A DNA stretch of 64,000 nt from Halichondria panicea (taxonomy: Eukaryota > Porifera > Demospongiae > Suberitida > Halichondriidae): the NCBI RefSeq assembly GCF_963675165.1, contig NC_087377.1, positions 9,255,122-9,319,121 on the forward strand, in the 5' to 3' direction. A program made the translations under genes and the position numbers. The notes under the pieces were generated by a model. The model was not told where the DNA came from and did not search any database. It was given only the letters and a program-made list of their open reading frames with translations. Positions 1 through 10,474 of this stretch are shown in pieces (the first letter of the stretch is position 1; every line of letters begins with the position of its first letter).

Positions 1-175
1 CATGTCTGTACAGACTGGAAGCGACTTGGCCTATCCAAGTTTTCGCTGGATAATAGGCCCATGGCCATCTGTTAGTGTGTGTAATTAGTTTGAATCAGTC
101 TCCTTGTTTGTTCATGCGTTACACACCCTTTTACCTGACGCACTTTGATGTCTGACGGAGTTCGGCGACTTACTA
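1..175. repeat. interspersed repeat, inverted partner at window end
   Basis: The first 175 bases are repeated in inverted orientation at about 63784-63940: both carry the block running from 'gactggaagcgacttgg' through 'atggccatctgttagtgtg' to 'gtctgacggagtt'. Weaker copies lie at about 62466-62535 and 63290-63440. No coding potential is seen. It continues past the window edge at the far end, so true ends are unknown. Confidence 0.8.
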
Positions 176-221
176 TATATACATATAGCTATAATTATTA
201 CATGGCTAATATAAACATGCA

Positions 222-470
222 GTTTATAGACTGGAAACCACGTTCCTTTCTTTTGGGAATTCGAAAGAGGACTGGCCAGCTAGGTGACTATCAATGACTC
301 GTCCCAAAGGAATGTTTGGAATGTAACTACCGTGACACAGGAAACCACACCCTTTTCACTGGACCACTTCCGCAAAATTTAGTACAAAGAAGAGTTGTTG
401 ATAGTCACCTGGCCAGTTCGCTTTCCGAAAATAAATGGGCGTGGTTTTCAGTCTACGCTATTCAGTCTAT
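222..470. repeat. MITE-like hairpin repeat
   Basis: Imperfect terminal inverted repeats: 'agactggaaaccacg' near 228 answers 'cgtggttttcagtct' near 450-465, and 'ctggccagctaggtgactatc' pairs with the segment around 398-418. The small ORF across it is made of the hairpin and is not a gene. Confidence 0.6.
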
Positions 471-814
471 TTATTGGCCCGGTATAGTAGCAAAGGTCAT
501 TATGCCAGAGATCACTATCTACTAAAAGGGTTGATACCAGGAGCACATGATGGGAAGGAGCATTCAACTGTGTAGAATAGCTTGTTGTCTAAGTGACCAA
601 ATAATTAGTTAATGCCCAGCCAGAGTGCAATATATGGCATGTTGCACGAGGGCGCCTGCAATAACTATAGCTTGTTGCCCAATGACGTTAAACTCGTCTG
701 ACTGGTCATATAAATCGTAATAAAAGACATGTGTTTTGAAGGAATTTAGTGTATTCATTATAGTTTGCTGAATTCCATAGTAAATTTTTAGGTTTTCTTA
801 CCACTTCTAGTTTT
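471..814. other. no gene seen; left arm of an interrupted inverted repeat
   Basis: AT-rich, without coding signal. At 628-648 'gcaatatatggcatgttgca' is answered by its near reverse complement at about 1864-1885. The repeat at 815-1645 may therefore sit inside an older inverted-repeat element spanning about 622-1890. Confidence 0.4.
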
Positions 815-1645
815 ACTAGTGTTCAAGCTGGCGCTGTGCTAATGCCTCTCGCCATGTTTTTGCTTTCGCTGAAAAGTATTAGAGTGTTATATTAGTTTCT
901 ATAATGAATTTTATATTAAAGTTAGCTTATCTATATAAAGTCACTGAGAAGAAAAGACTTATTTACATGCATCTATTGTTGTATTATGTGGCTTACCAGG
1001 ACCTCAAGAAAGAAGAAAATTGATTCTTCCAGGATCTGTGTAGTTCAGTGTATATAATATCTAAGAAGAAAAGACCTGTGCACATGCATATTGTTATCTA
1101 TATTGTTATATGGTAGTGTTTTGTGGCTTACCAGGCCTTCAAGACAAAGATGATTCTGCCAGGAGGTCTTGGATATTATTTCTCACACATGGGGAATGAG
1201 CGCGCATGCGCATTACATCCACAGGAATAATTAAAGGGTGTGTCCAAAGAGATCAATTTTCACAATTAATGGCTACTGCTAGCTAGCTGTTTTAACAGAT
1301 ATTTTCTGAGTATTGTAGCTAACAAAAAGCTAGCGCTTTAGTGCAAGGCTAACTCATATGTTGAATAGAAAGTTTTTGCCGACAGATGATGCTATGAAAG
1401 ATTCTGAAGAGACTGCAACAGCCTTCAATGTGAGTCAAACTAGCCATAACTCGAGAAAGAAGCTTTAGTTTGCTAATCCACGAATCAAAATCCAAGAGAA
1501 CGTGGCTAGAAGCCTATAGAAGCTGTTAGCTTTCGTCGCATTGCAACCGTTGAGCAGTTACAGCTGGAACAGACACACACACAGACACACACACACTCAG
1601 CTTGTATCCCTCGTGCGGCTACGCCTCGAGGCATAAAAAGTAGTA
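815..1645 (+). repeat. repeat family A, copy 1
   Basis: An interspersed repeat of about 0.8-0.9 kb. It starts near 'ttcaagctggcgctgtgc', passes through 'cataactcgagaaagaagc' and 'gttgagcagttacagctgg', then a (CA)n tract at 1566-1596, and ends near 'gctacgcctcgaggcataa'. Other copies are at about 28885-31153 (split by a LINE), 43535-44060, and in reverse at 18120-18420 and 55662-56235. No ORF is conserved among copies, so it looks non-autonomous. I did not find convincing terminal repeats or TSDs. Confidence 0.75.
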
Positions 1646-2157
1646 ACCTATAAAAGGGACCAAATGAGTTATTGGGTGGGATGGTGGCAAAAACGAAAAG
1701 CAATTTGGCCTGGAATGTCATTAAAAGGTCATAATTAGGGAAAGTTCAAGTGATGTCCGACCTCCTCTGGGATGGTGGGGCATAAGTCCCAAATGGACAT
1801 CTACTGCATTTACACACAGTGCAAGTGCATATAATAGCAATATATGGTTGCCATGGTAGTGATGCAACATGCCATATACTGAGCACTGGATTGCTTTGAT
1901 CTGCCCACTCACTATAGTTACATGTAGTTGTAAACTATGAATATATTATTGCCAATATACTTACATTCAGAGAAATGCTGCTGTGTTGTCAGCTTAATTG
2001 TTGTTACTACACCGCTTAGACAACAGCTATTCTGAGTAACTGTCGATACATAGCATGCATGTTTGTGTGTTCTTTATCAATTTCCATATAAATGGCTAAA
2101 TTTTTGTAATTATATCTATTCAGTTATACCTTAATTGATTGTCTCTAATCGTGTTCA
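1646..2157. other. no gene seen
   Basis: AT-rich sequence with short minus-strand ORFs that look random. It includes the right arm (1864-1890) of the inverted pair described at 471-814. 'gtgttcag' at 2151-2158 could be a splice acceptor for the ORF that follows. Confidence 0.4.
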
Positions 2158-2790
2158 GTGACTACATGTAATTATGATTATAACGTAATAGATAAATGTA
2201 GTGCAGGCACCTATACACTGCATACCATGGTTGCATGTGTCTGTCCACGTATACTGCACATTGATCCCTCCATGCATGCAGGAATCTCATCAAGCGCACC
2301 AAATGGAAAAACGATACTTCTTGATATGGCATTGTGGGATATTTGGAAAGACTACTCCGGGAAACTTGAAGGCTACATCTACACAGGAAAAAATCACCAC
2401 AAGGGTATTTGCATCCGAAAAATGGGAGAAATGAACAACGAAAATATTCTCAACTTTGATCTTTCCGTGAATAACAAGGCTAAATGGGAAGTAAAGGTGA
2501 CTTCTAGATCTAGTGACTTGTGGAATCCAACAGATGACCATACTTTTAAAACTACCAACACTTGGGCATTGACACTACTAGTACTGGCCTTGATTAAGTT
2601 TGGGAATTCTTTTGGTGGTTGGCATCTTTGCTGTAACAATTGCCGCAAATGGTCCAGTGGCTTTGTCGAGTTTATTCAAGACCCTAAAGAGTACAAACAC
2701 TTGAATCTAGAAAACCCTCCAACTGGGAATATGATTGAATTTAAGGAGTACTATAAAGAAAAGCATAATTGCTCCATACTATTTTCTTGA
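2158..2790 (+). CDS. possible LRAT/NlpC-P60-like papain-fold protein (partial gene model)
   Basis: An open frame of about 210 codons ends in TGA at 2788-2790. Its start is uncertain: the first triplet is GTG just after a splice-acceptor-like 'ttcag', the first ATG lies 23 codons in, and a second AG acceptor is at about 2281, so the coding exon may begin at any of these. The composition looks protein-like and lacks the simple repeats of its surroundings. Two motifs suggest a permuted papain-like fold: 'HHKGICI' near residue 80, like the catalytic His of LRAT-type enzymes, and 'CCNNCRKW' near residue 160, where LRAT proteins carry an Asn-Asn-Cys nucleophile motif. The spacing of roughly 75-80 residues is broadly compatible. 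A weakly hydrophobic run precedes the Cys motif. This family call is inference from two motifs only. It could equally be an unrelated orphan protein. Confidence 0.45.
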   Translation: MTTCNYDYNVIDKCSAGTYTLHTMVACVCPRILHIDPSMHAGISSSAPNGKTILLDMALWDIWKDYSGKLEGYIYTGKNHHKGICIRKMGEMNNENILNFDLSVNNKAKWEVKVTSRSSDLWNPTDDHTFKTTNTWALTLLVLALIKFGNSFGGWHLCCNNCRKWSSGFVEFIQDPKEYKHLNLENPPTGNMIEFKEYYKEKHNCSILFS

Positions 2791-2952
2791 TCAAAAACAA
2801 CTGGAATGTGTTGATGAACTATGAACTATGAACTATATAATTACGTATGAATATAATCATGTGTTATCCGGAAGTACATCCGGTAGCTTGAGTTGTGCTA
2901 ATTACTGTCCCGTGTCTGATGATTCTTAACTGAACATTGAGCTAGCTAGTCA

Positions 2953-3267
2953 CTACAGAATTAATTGTGTTCTAATTATACAAGTACAAAAAACATTTTG
3001 AAAAAATGAAGAAAGAACAAAACAAGATTGTGGGTTGCTATATAGGTTCCAACTAGTTGGTTTGCCATTTGGGTCCAGCACTATATACTTCTCGTTATGT
3101 CTTTCTTTATGCGAGATACTCGATCCGGCCCCTATTATTTTGATTTGACCATCAACCTGCATGTGTATACTGTTCCTATAGAATGATTCATTCAAAAATG
3201 GTGTTTTACATAATTTTTTATATGTATAGTTTTTAAGGTATACACTGTTGGGTTCGTCTTGAACCAA
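2953..3267 (-). CDS. hypothetical ORF, 104 aa, low support
   Basis: A minus-strand open frame starts at ATG 3267 and ends at 2953. Residue composition is mixed and not repeat-derived: polar N-terminal half, hydrophobic and Cys-containing C-terminal tail. I recognise no domain and see no clear splice site that would extend it. It lies tail-to-tail with the ORF at 2158-2790. It may be a chance frame. Confidence 0.2.
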   Translation of the reverse strand: MVQDEPNSVYLKNYTYKKLCKTPFLNESFYRNSIHMQVDGQIKIIGAGSSISHKERHNEKYIVLDPNGKPTSWNLYSNPQSCFVLSSFFQNVFCTCIIRTQLIL

Positions 3268-4838
3268 CCATGCGAAAGAGTATAATTATAGCTAAATAGC
3301 TGGACTATTTGTTTCAAGTTCAAAGATTGATTGACAAATTAATATCATTCTTACTTCAATAAAATAATATAGCAAATTCACAGTAAGGCAAACTGTAAAC
3401 TATTATATATGGCAATAACTAAAAGAGTAATGAATGGACAACTATATATAGGAGTCAGATCCCAGGGGGCTGATCCAAAATAATCCAGAAAGAAGGCATG
3501 ATATATCGTGAGAATAATCGAACCAAAGGAAAACTGTCACAATCATAGATATAGGTACAACAAATGTAATAATAATTATCATATCGACAACACATCAGTA
3601 CACGTATACCAACATACTGCCGGCCGGCCAAGACCTTTCAAAACAGTTACTTGCATGTGAGCTCATTGTTGTTGTTCTTCACTCGAAGCTTATTAATCGG
3701 GCATTTGAGGTTAGCCCATACTTTTCCGAACATTTCGCGTAATACAATTAGAGAGAGCAAACCCTCGGCTGTTAACATGAATTAAAGATCTATAACAGCC
3801 AAAAAATTGTTATAACAATAAAATTTAATGCTGGCAATAGCAAAATGTACGCCCTAGATCTAGCAGGGTGCATGGGATTTGTACCCCTGGAGTATCCTGA
3901 GAGATATTCCTTAGTGTCAGAGCACATCATGGTACAAATACTTATGAATGTCAATACCTGCATGTAGCCAGGATCATGCACACTCTAGAACGAACTGAAG
4001 CTATAATATAGAAAAAGCAGTATATGTGGCAGCTTTCTTTCTACACCGGGTGTCTCAATTTACAAGTTGTAAATATGGTTTGTCAAGCAAGCACATGCAC
4101 ACAATGTTGCAGAGCAACTATACAATGCCGTAGCATAAGCTAGTTCAAGAACTTTAAGTTGCATCAAAAGAAAAATGCACCAGACTAAAAAACATGTGAC
4201 AGAACAGAACCATTATATAGAATAAGACACTAAACATATACCTAAACATGGTCACCTATACAGTTATGTCTATAGCACACCATAAATAGTACAGGCACAG
4301 TTCTATTAAATTTAATTAGTATAGGTACAGATACAGTTCCATTAAGATAAAGCGTAGTATATATAGTTCCAAAAACAACAACATTCCTCCTCGCTTTAAT
4401 CAAAATGTTCAGGTATGATTCTATGTCCCTGCCATGTTTCAGCTGTAAACAAGAGAACATCGATTTAAAAAACGAACAAAGAGTAACTCTGTTGCTATTG
4501 TAGGTGTGTATAGTGTAGCTAGTTAGCGTTGTAGTAATGAGCACGAGATGCTGAAAATAATAATACGTGTGAACACAGTCACCCTCTCATCACTAGAATG
4601 GTTTTTGTACTGTCATGCAGAGTAGACAATTTATTATTGTTATGATTATAGTCCTGTGGGACATTAAAATGTTATCGAATGTCAATTTCCGTGGATCATT
4701 TCTGCATGCATGCTGGTTGAGGACATGGCTTTACTAGAATAATAATTATGTCATAGGTAAAGATCATTGAGAGTCAAAGTCAAATTATTGTATTAATGGG
4801 TAAAGATCAACATTGCTAGATGCTCCTATTAAATGCAT
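3268..4838. other. no gene seen; repeat fragment at about 3742-3780
   Basis: AT-rich intergenic sequence with no ORF I trust. 'gcaaaccctcggctg' at about 3756 matches the 3' end of repeat family B (for example 49247-50040) in reverse orientation, so a short relic of that family is present. Confidence 0.4.
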
Positions 4839-4847
4839 GTTCTTTTC

Positions 4848-4890
4848 TAGCCTCGAATCCATGCCGTTAATCGGCGTGGATTCGAGGCTA
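4848..4890. mobile_element. 43-bp minimal TAG...CTA transposon with 9-bp TSD
   Basis: The element reads TAGCCTCGAATCCATGCC at its left end and the near-perfect inverse at its right end, so it is almost all terminal repeat with one mismatch pair and a tiny loop. It is flanked by the exact 9-bp direct repeat gttcttttc (4839-4847 and 4891-4899). Its terminal TAGCCTCGA is identical to that of the 8.55-kb helicase/transposase element at 8424-16973. It is therefore the smallest member of that family visible here, presumably moved in trans. Confidence 0.85.
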
Positions 4891-4899
4891 GTTCTTTTC

Positions 4900-5241
4900 A
4901 TGTAGTTTAAAGACGTTAATAGCTATAGTATTACATGGCTAATGGCTATAAGTTAGCCTATATTAACTTACAGTGATCTAGATTTAGCAGTAGTACCCAT
5001 GCCAAAAGCACAATCTAGTGATGTTAAAGAAAGTCATTAGCATTCTATTATAACTTTTAACTCACAACTTTATTTTTCAGCTTAGTAGACATAGTTTAAA
5101 ACCATAGATCAGTAGTGCTATACACGTTGCAATAAGTTTAAAGCCATACAAGTCTGGCACATGTTGTGCCACAAATCCGAAAAGAAGGTGTGGCCATACA
5201 TTCCATTGTTAACTGCATGTAAAGGCAAAGGCACCGGTGAT
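4900..5241. other. no gene seen
   Basis: AT-rich sequence between two transposons. The last bases, ending 'caccggtgatggatcgacc', are host sequence duplicated as the TSD of the next element. Confidence 0.4.
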
Positions 5242-5455
5242 GGATCGACCTAGTTGGGCGGAGCCCGACCGTCCCTGACGGGAGGTCGAGGGACACGCTT
5301 ATATAGGATTTGTACTTGTGTGTTATGTAATACTGCTTGGAGCATCATGAATATAATCATTTTAAGTGGGTGTTAAACGCAATATGCACCGCACTGCACC
5401 ACACTGGCTGGCACTGAACAACATGACTGTGCTACTAAATTAGTATTGAGCAAGA

Positions 5456-5701
5456 ATGGCCCAAGTGCTACAATGTTTTGGATGTGGGGATGAGCTATCA
5501 AGGCCTGGTGATAGGAGAGCTCTTGATGTTCCAGCTGGAAAGGAAGTGTTGGACCTGTGGACAATGCTACTGGAGAATGAGGAAGAACAGATGTGTGCTG
5601 ATGTCGACATTAACAGTATTGTAAATGGCAGTGATAAAAACAGATTGCCCAAAATGTGCAGGAAATGTTTCGGTAGATATAGCAGCTTTCTTGAAGCACA
5701 G
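5456..5701 (+). pseudogene. zinc-finger first exon of a deleted transposase gene
   Basis: ATG at 5456 opens an 82-codon exon ending at a good donor (CACAG|GTAATA at 5701/5702). It has a Cys-x2-Cys pair near residues 7-10 ('CFGCG') and a second near residues 68-71 ('CRKCF'). This is the layout of a ZAD-like or similar Cys4 zinc finger, and it matches in position the first exon of the DUF6589 transposase at 14217-14752. No transposase core follows: the helicase 3' end begins about 60 bases after the donor. It is the stump of a transposase gene left by an internal deletion shared with the copy at 16405-16640. Confidence 0.7.
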
Positions 5702-5769
5702 GTAATAATGAAAATAAAAATTGTAATTAGCTGAAAGAAGTAACAAATAACCTAAGTCTTAGGTCCACT

Positions 5770-7054
5770 GTCCACATAAACATGACTTAGAACAAATATC
5801 ACAGCACAAGCAATTGAAACCGAGATCAAAATGTTTGTAATTGTCAATATTTCGGAAAAGACTATCCCTTCTACAATCTGTAGTGTTTGAAGCATATTCA
5901 TTATCAACTTGATGGTAAATTATTGCCTTCAAAAGGGTTACATGCACGTGATGGTTTACCATCTCGACCTGCTCTACCAGTCTCTTGTACATAGCTACTG
6001 ATATCGTCTGGCAGGCCAACATGAATGATTTGCCGAATGTTGGGACAATCAACACCCATGCCAAATGCCATAGTAGCTACAACAATGCGAAGATTGCCAT
6101 CACCCTTAAATAAACGAATGATTTAAGATTTATGGGCTGGATCAGTGACACTTGTAAACATGTCCACGAGGTGAAATTCAGGAAGATCAGGAAACTTGTT
6201 TCTCTCGATTACCAATTTCTGGGCCAAGTTTTGGAATGTCTCTGGTATACTTTTGAACAATCCAACAGCATACATCAAATTTGGGATTACTGGGACTCTC
6301 GTAATGACAAATGGGTTTCTTAGGCCAACAATACGAGAAATGAATGAAATGTCACTTCGGGTAGCTGTTGCTGTTAGCGGCATCACATGAGCTGATGTTG
6401 GAATGAGGCTGCGCACTTCTCCAATTCTCAACAGCATTTGCCTGAAAGTCTCACCCCTGCAATAATATTATTGGTATAAAAAACGATGAGTCAAATACAT
6501 AGTGATACCATTTCTTCACACAATGAGCTTCATCGATTATCAAAGCCTTGAGTCTATTAGCATACACATCTCCCCCCAGAAGTCTTCTCCAATGCTTCTT
6601 GCTGATGATCATTTCAGGTGTAAAGAATACTAGCTGGTACTTTCCGTGGAAGATCGCATCCATTGTAGCTGCATCAGACATCTCGCCCGAGACATAATTA
6701 TGTGCTAGAGATGCCTTTAGAACAATAGATGGCTACCTATATATAGAATAAAAGCATCCAGTTTAGTTACGTGTAAACAGCTCATATGCACATGTACGTA
6801 TAATTATATGTATGTTCTATCTAGCCTTACATACCTGATCATGAATGATGGCCAGCAGAGGAGTGACTACTACTACAATAGAATGACCTTTCTCCTTCTC
6901 CAATATTTTGTCAAATGCTGCAGGCAAACAAGAGCAAAGGCTCTTTCCAAATCCAGTAGGCAATACAGCAAAGACATCTCTGCCTCTCAGAAAAGAAGTG
7001 ACTACTTCCAAGCTCCTTAGCAGCTTCTGTGACAGCTTGTGTAACTTTCTCCAT
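5770..7054 (-). pseudogene. RecQ-like superfamily II helicase, transposon-borne, broken
   Basis: Three exons on the minus strand: about 7054-6835 (donor CAG|GTATGT), 6714-6509 and 6456 onward to about 5770. Exon 1 carries the Walker A motif 'VLPTGFGKS'; exon 2 carries the DEAH box 'DEAHCVKKW'; exon 3 carries motif III-like 'LTATATRSD', motif V around '[10 protein letters not shown]' and motif VI '[10 protein letters not shown]', then a Cys-rich RecQ zinc-binding tail. Damage: the start ATG neighbourhood and Q-motif stretch are out of frame with Walker A, the 108 bases encoding motif IV (present in the copy at 14937-16360) are deleted in frame, and a TAA replaces a Glu codon near 6126. A helicase of this kind would unwind DNA in the nucleus, perhaps during transposition. 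This copy cannot encode an active enzyme. Confidence 0.85.
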
Positions 7055-7252
7055 TTTGCTCAAGGCAGCTCTGCCCAGCTAACGTTGCATGGCTGCACAC
7101 CCACCTAGCTAAGTGGGTGTTAACCAACCACTTGCAATACTGCAATCTGATTGGGCTGCACTCCTCAGTGCAGCAGTACAAATCCTATATAAACGTGTCA
7201 CCTGGCCACCCGTTGGGAACGGGTGCCGGGCTCCGCCCAGCTAGGATCGACC

Positions 7253-7600
7253 CACCAGGTACGTCACTGTTATCCACTCTAAATATACCTTTGACCTACC
7301 TATTTGCATTGTTTGTTGTTTTTAGAGTGTCTTTATCACAATGCTCATTCCCTGAATCCTACCTGCCGACTAAACAGAAAATGAATATCCATCAAGTTTA
7401 TCACCTTTCGTGCAACAATTACTTGTTTTGCAATGGTTTGGTGCTTACAGAGGAGGCCGCTGGTAGCACTGAAGCACAGCCAAATGAGAGGGAGGTGAGT
7501 CAGAGTTTGCAGGAAGGTGAAGTGAAGGAGGCAGAGGATAGACTTGATCGTAAACATGAGGTGAGCAGAACGATATATATCGTAAGTTTTGAATGTGTAT
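7253..7600 (+). pseudogene. host gene fragments duplicated at 17.6-18.1 kb
   Basis: Two pieces match a region about 10 kb downstream. 'cccaccaggtacgtcactg' at 7251 recurs at about 18070, including a splice-donor-like GTACGT. The acidic coding stretch beginning 'gtgcttacagaggagg' at 7441 recurs at 17705 inside a plausible exon. The local frame reads VLTEEA followed by Glu/Lys-rich sequence and runs to donor-like GAG|GTGAGT or GAG|GTGAGC sites. I read this as an exon duplicate of the same host gene as 17425-17806. Whether it is functional cannot be told. Confidence 0.5.
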
Positions 7601-7772
7601 AGTTAATCATTTCGAATGACACTATACAAGTCTGATTGCACTAAACTATTGCATATGCCCTCATCTTATCATGCATACCCTTGAAGTTGTTTTACGCTCT
7701 AAGGTACTTACTATAGTGCATATCCTCCCCCAATAGTTCTATGCATAATTGGTGCAATACACATAAAGTTGT

Positions 7773-7997
7773 ACCAAGGGCGTATAAAAGAAGAGAGGGC
7801 ATGCAACTCCTATATGAGCAGGTTCAAACGTGGGCGGATGAATGTGCAATGACTGTGCATGAAATGCTAAAAATAGAAATTTCTATTTTTAGCACTTCAT
7901 GTAAATGCACACATTCCTCCGCCCACGTTTGAACTCTGCTAGCTACGTGTACTGATAGTGGAGTTGCATGCCCTCTCTTCTTTTATACGCCCTTGGT
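7773..7997. mobile_element. 225-bp MITE with near-perfect long inverted repeat
   Basis: The ends read ACCAAGGGCGTATAAAAG and its inverse. The arms include 'gagagggcatgcaactcc' and pair through most of the element to a central palindrome around 7870-7890. A longer relative with the same ends lies at 35634-36277, where a 5-bp TSD and an empty site are visible. TSDs of this copy are not clear. The small ORF across it is hairpin sequence. Confidence 0.8.
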
Positions 7998-8414
7998 CAG
8001 GGGCATAGGCAGGAATTTGAGGAAGGGGGGGGCTGAGCTGAAAGGGTGTGAAGCACCTGGTTTCTGGCGCGGAGCGCCGGAAATTTTTGTCGACAGGAAA
8101 CCATACCTCCTAATTAATGACTCATTTCCGGGAATAGTTGTTGTACCAGGCGTGTCTGGTTGTACTTAACGATTTATGATGTTACAATTTTGTTGTACTT
8201 GTACAATTAATATGCATGAAACAATAATTATATGCTATGCTAAACTACATGTACAATGTTGTATATGATAATGTAGCTGATCAGTTACTTTGCTGGCTCT
8301 TTCATCAGTACTCAGGCTGGCAGTACTAGAGCTTGGCAAGTTGGCACTAGATCTTGGCCTTGACTCACGCTTGAGAAATAATGTTTCTGCGACATAGTTG
8401 CTGCTCTCAATCAA
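7998..8414. other. no gene seen
   Basis: Host or old repeat sequence up to the left TSD of the 8.55-kb transposon. It includes a G-run around 8021-8030 ('ggaaggggggg' type) like those at 17270-17300. Confidence 0.4.
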
Positions 8415-8603
8415 CCTCTGTGGTAGCCTCGATTTAAGGCCGCTTTAGAAGCGGCCTGGTATACCTTGTATGCGCATGCGCTTACATTACCCCAAAAAGG
8501 GGGTAATCCGTGTATTTGTGGATACTGTCAGTAAAATAAACACGTATACTATTTTGTATTCTAATTTTAGTGGTCCGTGTTACACACTTTACATATAGCA
8601 AAG

Positions 8604-9983
8604 ATGACTAGCTCGACTGACACTGAGTTCTCTTCCGCTTTGGCTTATGCCCTTTCTTGTGTGAAGAGAAGTCATTTAGTTCTGAGGGATAAACAGCTTG
8701 ACACTCTACGGATGCTGTTGGATATGGAAAGTCTATCTGCTACCAAACTTTGCCTTTTTTATTCGACAAGAAGCTGGATAGAATTAGTTCTCCTCCTAGT
8801 GAGCGTAGTATTGTGTTAGTTGTGTCTCCCCTAGTGTCTCTAATGGTAGATCAAGTGACTAGTCTACATGATCGTGGTGTTCCTGCTGGTATACTCAGTG
8901 GAAACAAAGGGGTCGATAAGAAGTTCCTTGCTAACGAGAAAGATGTGCTTGAAGGAAAATGTTGCCTCTTGTATAGTGCTCCTGAAGCAATTGTTGGTAG
9001 CCATCGTTGGAAACAACTTTTACTGGTCCCTCCGTTGTGTACATCGATGGTGGCTGTGGCAGTGGATGAGGCCCATTGTGTGCATAAGTGGTAGGTATTA
9101 ATTGTGACTGTTTGATATATATGATTGCATTAACACTGAGTATTTGTTGTAGGAGTGCAGACTTTCGACCATGTTATGGTCGTATCAACGAATTACGTGC
9201 CTTCCTTCCTGCTGGACTGCCGATGTTATAGCATCAACTGCCACCGTTACTGACGTTATGCGACAAGAAGTGATTGAGAAGCTTGAGATGGAAGGCTGTA
9301 AGATTGTAACTGTATCTCCAAACAAGCCGAATATTTTTTATTCCGTTCAAAAACGTTCCGGTGATATAGAACACGATCTTTCTTTCATAGTTGATGATAT
9401 AGCGACTCATTCCATCAAGGCCAGGCGTGTGATTGTTTACTGCCGTTCCCTAGATATGTGTGCAGATTTATACGCTCATTTTTTGTTCACCCTTGGAGAT
9501 ATGGCGTATTACCCCACTGGTGCTAAGGAAGTAAGTGACAATAGAACATTTGGTATGTATCATTCGAAAACAGACGATCACAATAAGCATGTTATTATGC
9601 AAGGTATGGCAAAGACTGATGGAACGATCCAAGTTGTGTTTGCAACTATGGCCCTTGGAATGGGAGTGAACTTTATAGGCCTTACCAGTACGATACACTA
9701 CGGTGCTCCTAGATGTATTGATGACTACTTCCAGGAAAGCGGCCGAGCTGGAAGAGGAGGTGAATTGTGTACTTCGACTATCTTCTGGCGTCCATCTGAT
9801 GCCCCTGTGCGGAAAGACCTGAATAACCCTCGTAATGCTGAAATAGTTGCAGTTAGAAGGTATATTGAGAACTGTTCAGACTGTCGCCGCTATCTTTTGC
9901 TGAAATATTTTGATTTGACTATAGCTGCTAATCTAAAAAGGTGTGACCCTTTGTTGTGTTGTGACAATTGCGTAAGTGCATAA
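8604..9983 (+). pseudogene. RecQ-like superfamily II helicase of the 8.55-kb element, broken
   Basis: Exon 1 runs from ATG 8604 to 9090 (donor AAGTG|GTAGGT). Exon 2 runs from 9153 (acceptor TTGTAG|GAG) to the stop at 9983. Visible motifs: a damaged P-loop 'VGYGKS' near 8733, 'VVSPLVSLMVDQV' (motif Ia) and 'DEAHCVHKW' at the exon 1 end; then 'VIVYCRS' (motif IV), 'VVFATMALGMGVNF' (V), 'QESGRAGRGG' (VI) and a Cys-rich RecQ zinc-binding tail with 'CSDCRRYL' and 'CCDNC'. Breaks: the segment between the N-terminus and the P-loop is shortened and out of frame, losing the Pro-Thr normally before Gly-x-Gly-Lys-Ser, and about 2 extra bases near 9225 shift frame just before 'ASTATVTD'. The C-terminal 250 residues remain open. 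It converges on the transposase gene. Confidence 0.88.
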
Positions 9984-10238
9984 GGCTGCTGAGTAAGGCA
10001 AAGTGGAAAAGTTAGTCAGAAGGTAAGTATTTTTTTATACTAAATAGCGGGTAATTTTCGTGTTGTAAAAATTATTATTATTCGTGGGCAAGCTGACCTA
10101 TAGGAAAACTTTCTCCGCGCGTGGTTTACAGGAACGCTAGCAGTACTTGCAGCGCACGTAAATAAATCAAGGAAAATAATCACTCTATGTAATACATGAA
10201 AATTAGCTATTGTCATAATCTGCTTTAGAGATTCAATT

Positions 10239-10459
10239 ACCATACGGGTAGAAAATTTCGAGGTGTTTTTAATTTCGCGTCTTTCGTGGGTGGCTGCAGA
10301 ACACGAAAATTAAAACCCGCGAAAGGCTTTGTTTATGCCATGCGAGATAGTGACACACCCTAACTCCACGAAATTTACTACCCGCGAAATTTTCCAAATA
10401 AGACAGAATATTGAATTGCACGAAAATTTACACCCTCGAAATTTTCTACCCGTACGGTA
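10239..10459. mobile_element. TA-flanked MITE of the 'CCGTA...TACGG' family
   Basis: The ends read ACCATACGGGTAGAAAATTTC and the inverse, with CGAAATTTTC-rich arms typical of the family (22237-22424, 31787-31992, 35069-35279, 46665-46889 and others). It sits between the two converging genes of the transposon. Confidence 0.75.
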
Positions 10460-10474
10460 TTTACATCAATCTCT

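Larger units (their letters stand above)
5251..7243. mobile_element. 2-kb helicase-carrying TAG...CTA transposon, copy 1
   Basis: Ends: TAGTTGGGCGGAGCCCG at 5251 and its inverse CGGGCTCCGCCCAGCTA ending at 7243, flanked by the exact 9-bp repeat ggatcgacc (5242-5250 and 7244-7252). The two subterminal regions share a further inverted stretch including 'cacgcttatataggatttgt'. Inside are a zinc-finger exon on the plus strand at the left and a RecQ-like helicase gene on the minus strand at the right, converging. The transposase core expected after the zinc-finger exon is missing. The copy at 14771-16820 has the same internal structure in opposite orientation and a different TSD. Confidence 0.9.

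Noticed and set aside
5456-5701. Independent small zinc-finger gene
   Set aside because: It ends at a splice donor, sits at the same place as the first exon of the DUF6589 gene, and is duplicated with the transposon.
6132-7108. Plus-strand ORFs opposite the helicase
   Set aside because: Shadow frames of the minus-strand RecQ-like gene, which has the recognisable motifs.
8604-9983. Cellular RecQ/BLM helicase gene
   Set aside because: It lies within exact transposon ends with TSDs, is repeated four times in the window in broken form, and is paired with a transposase.
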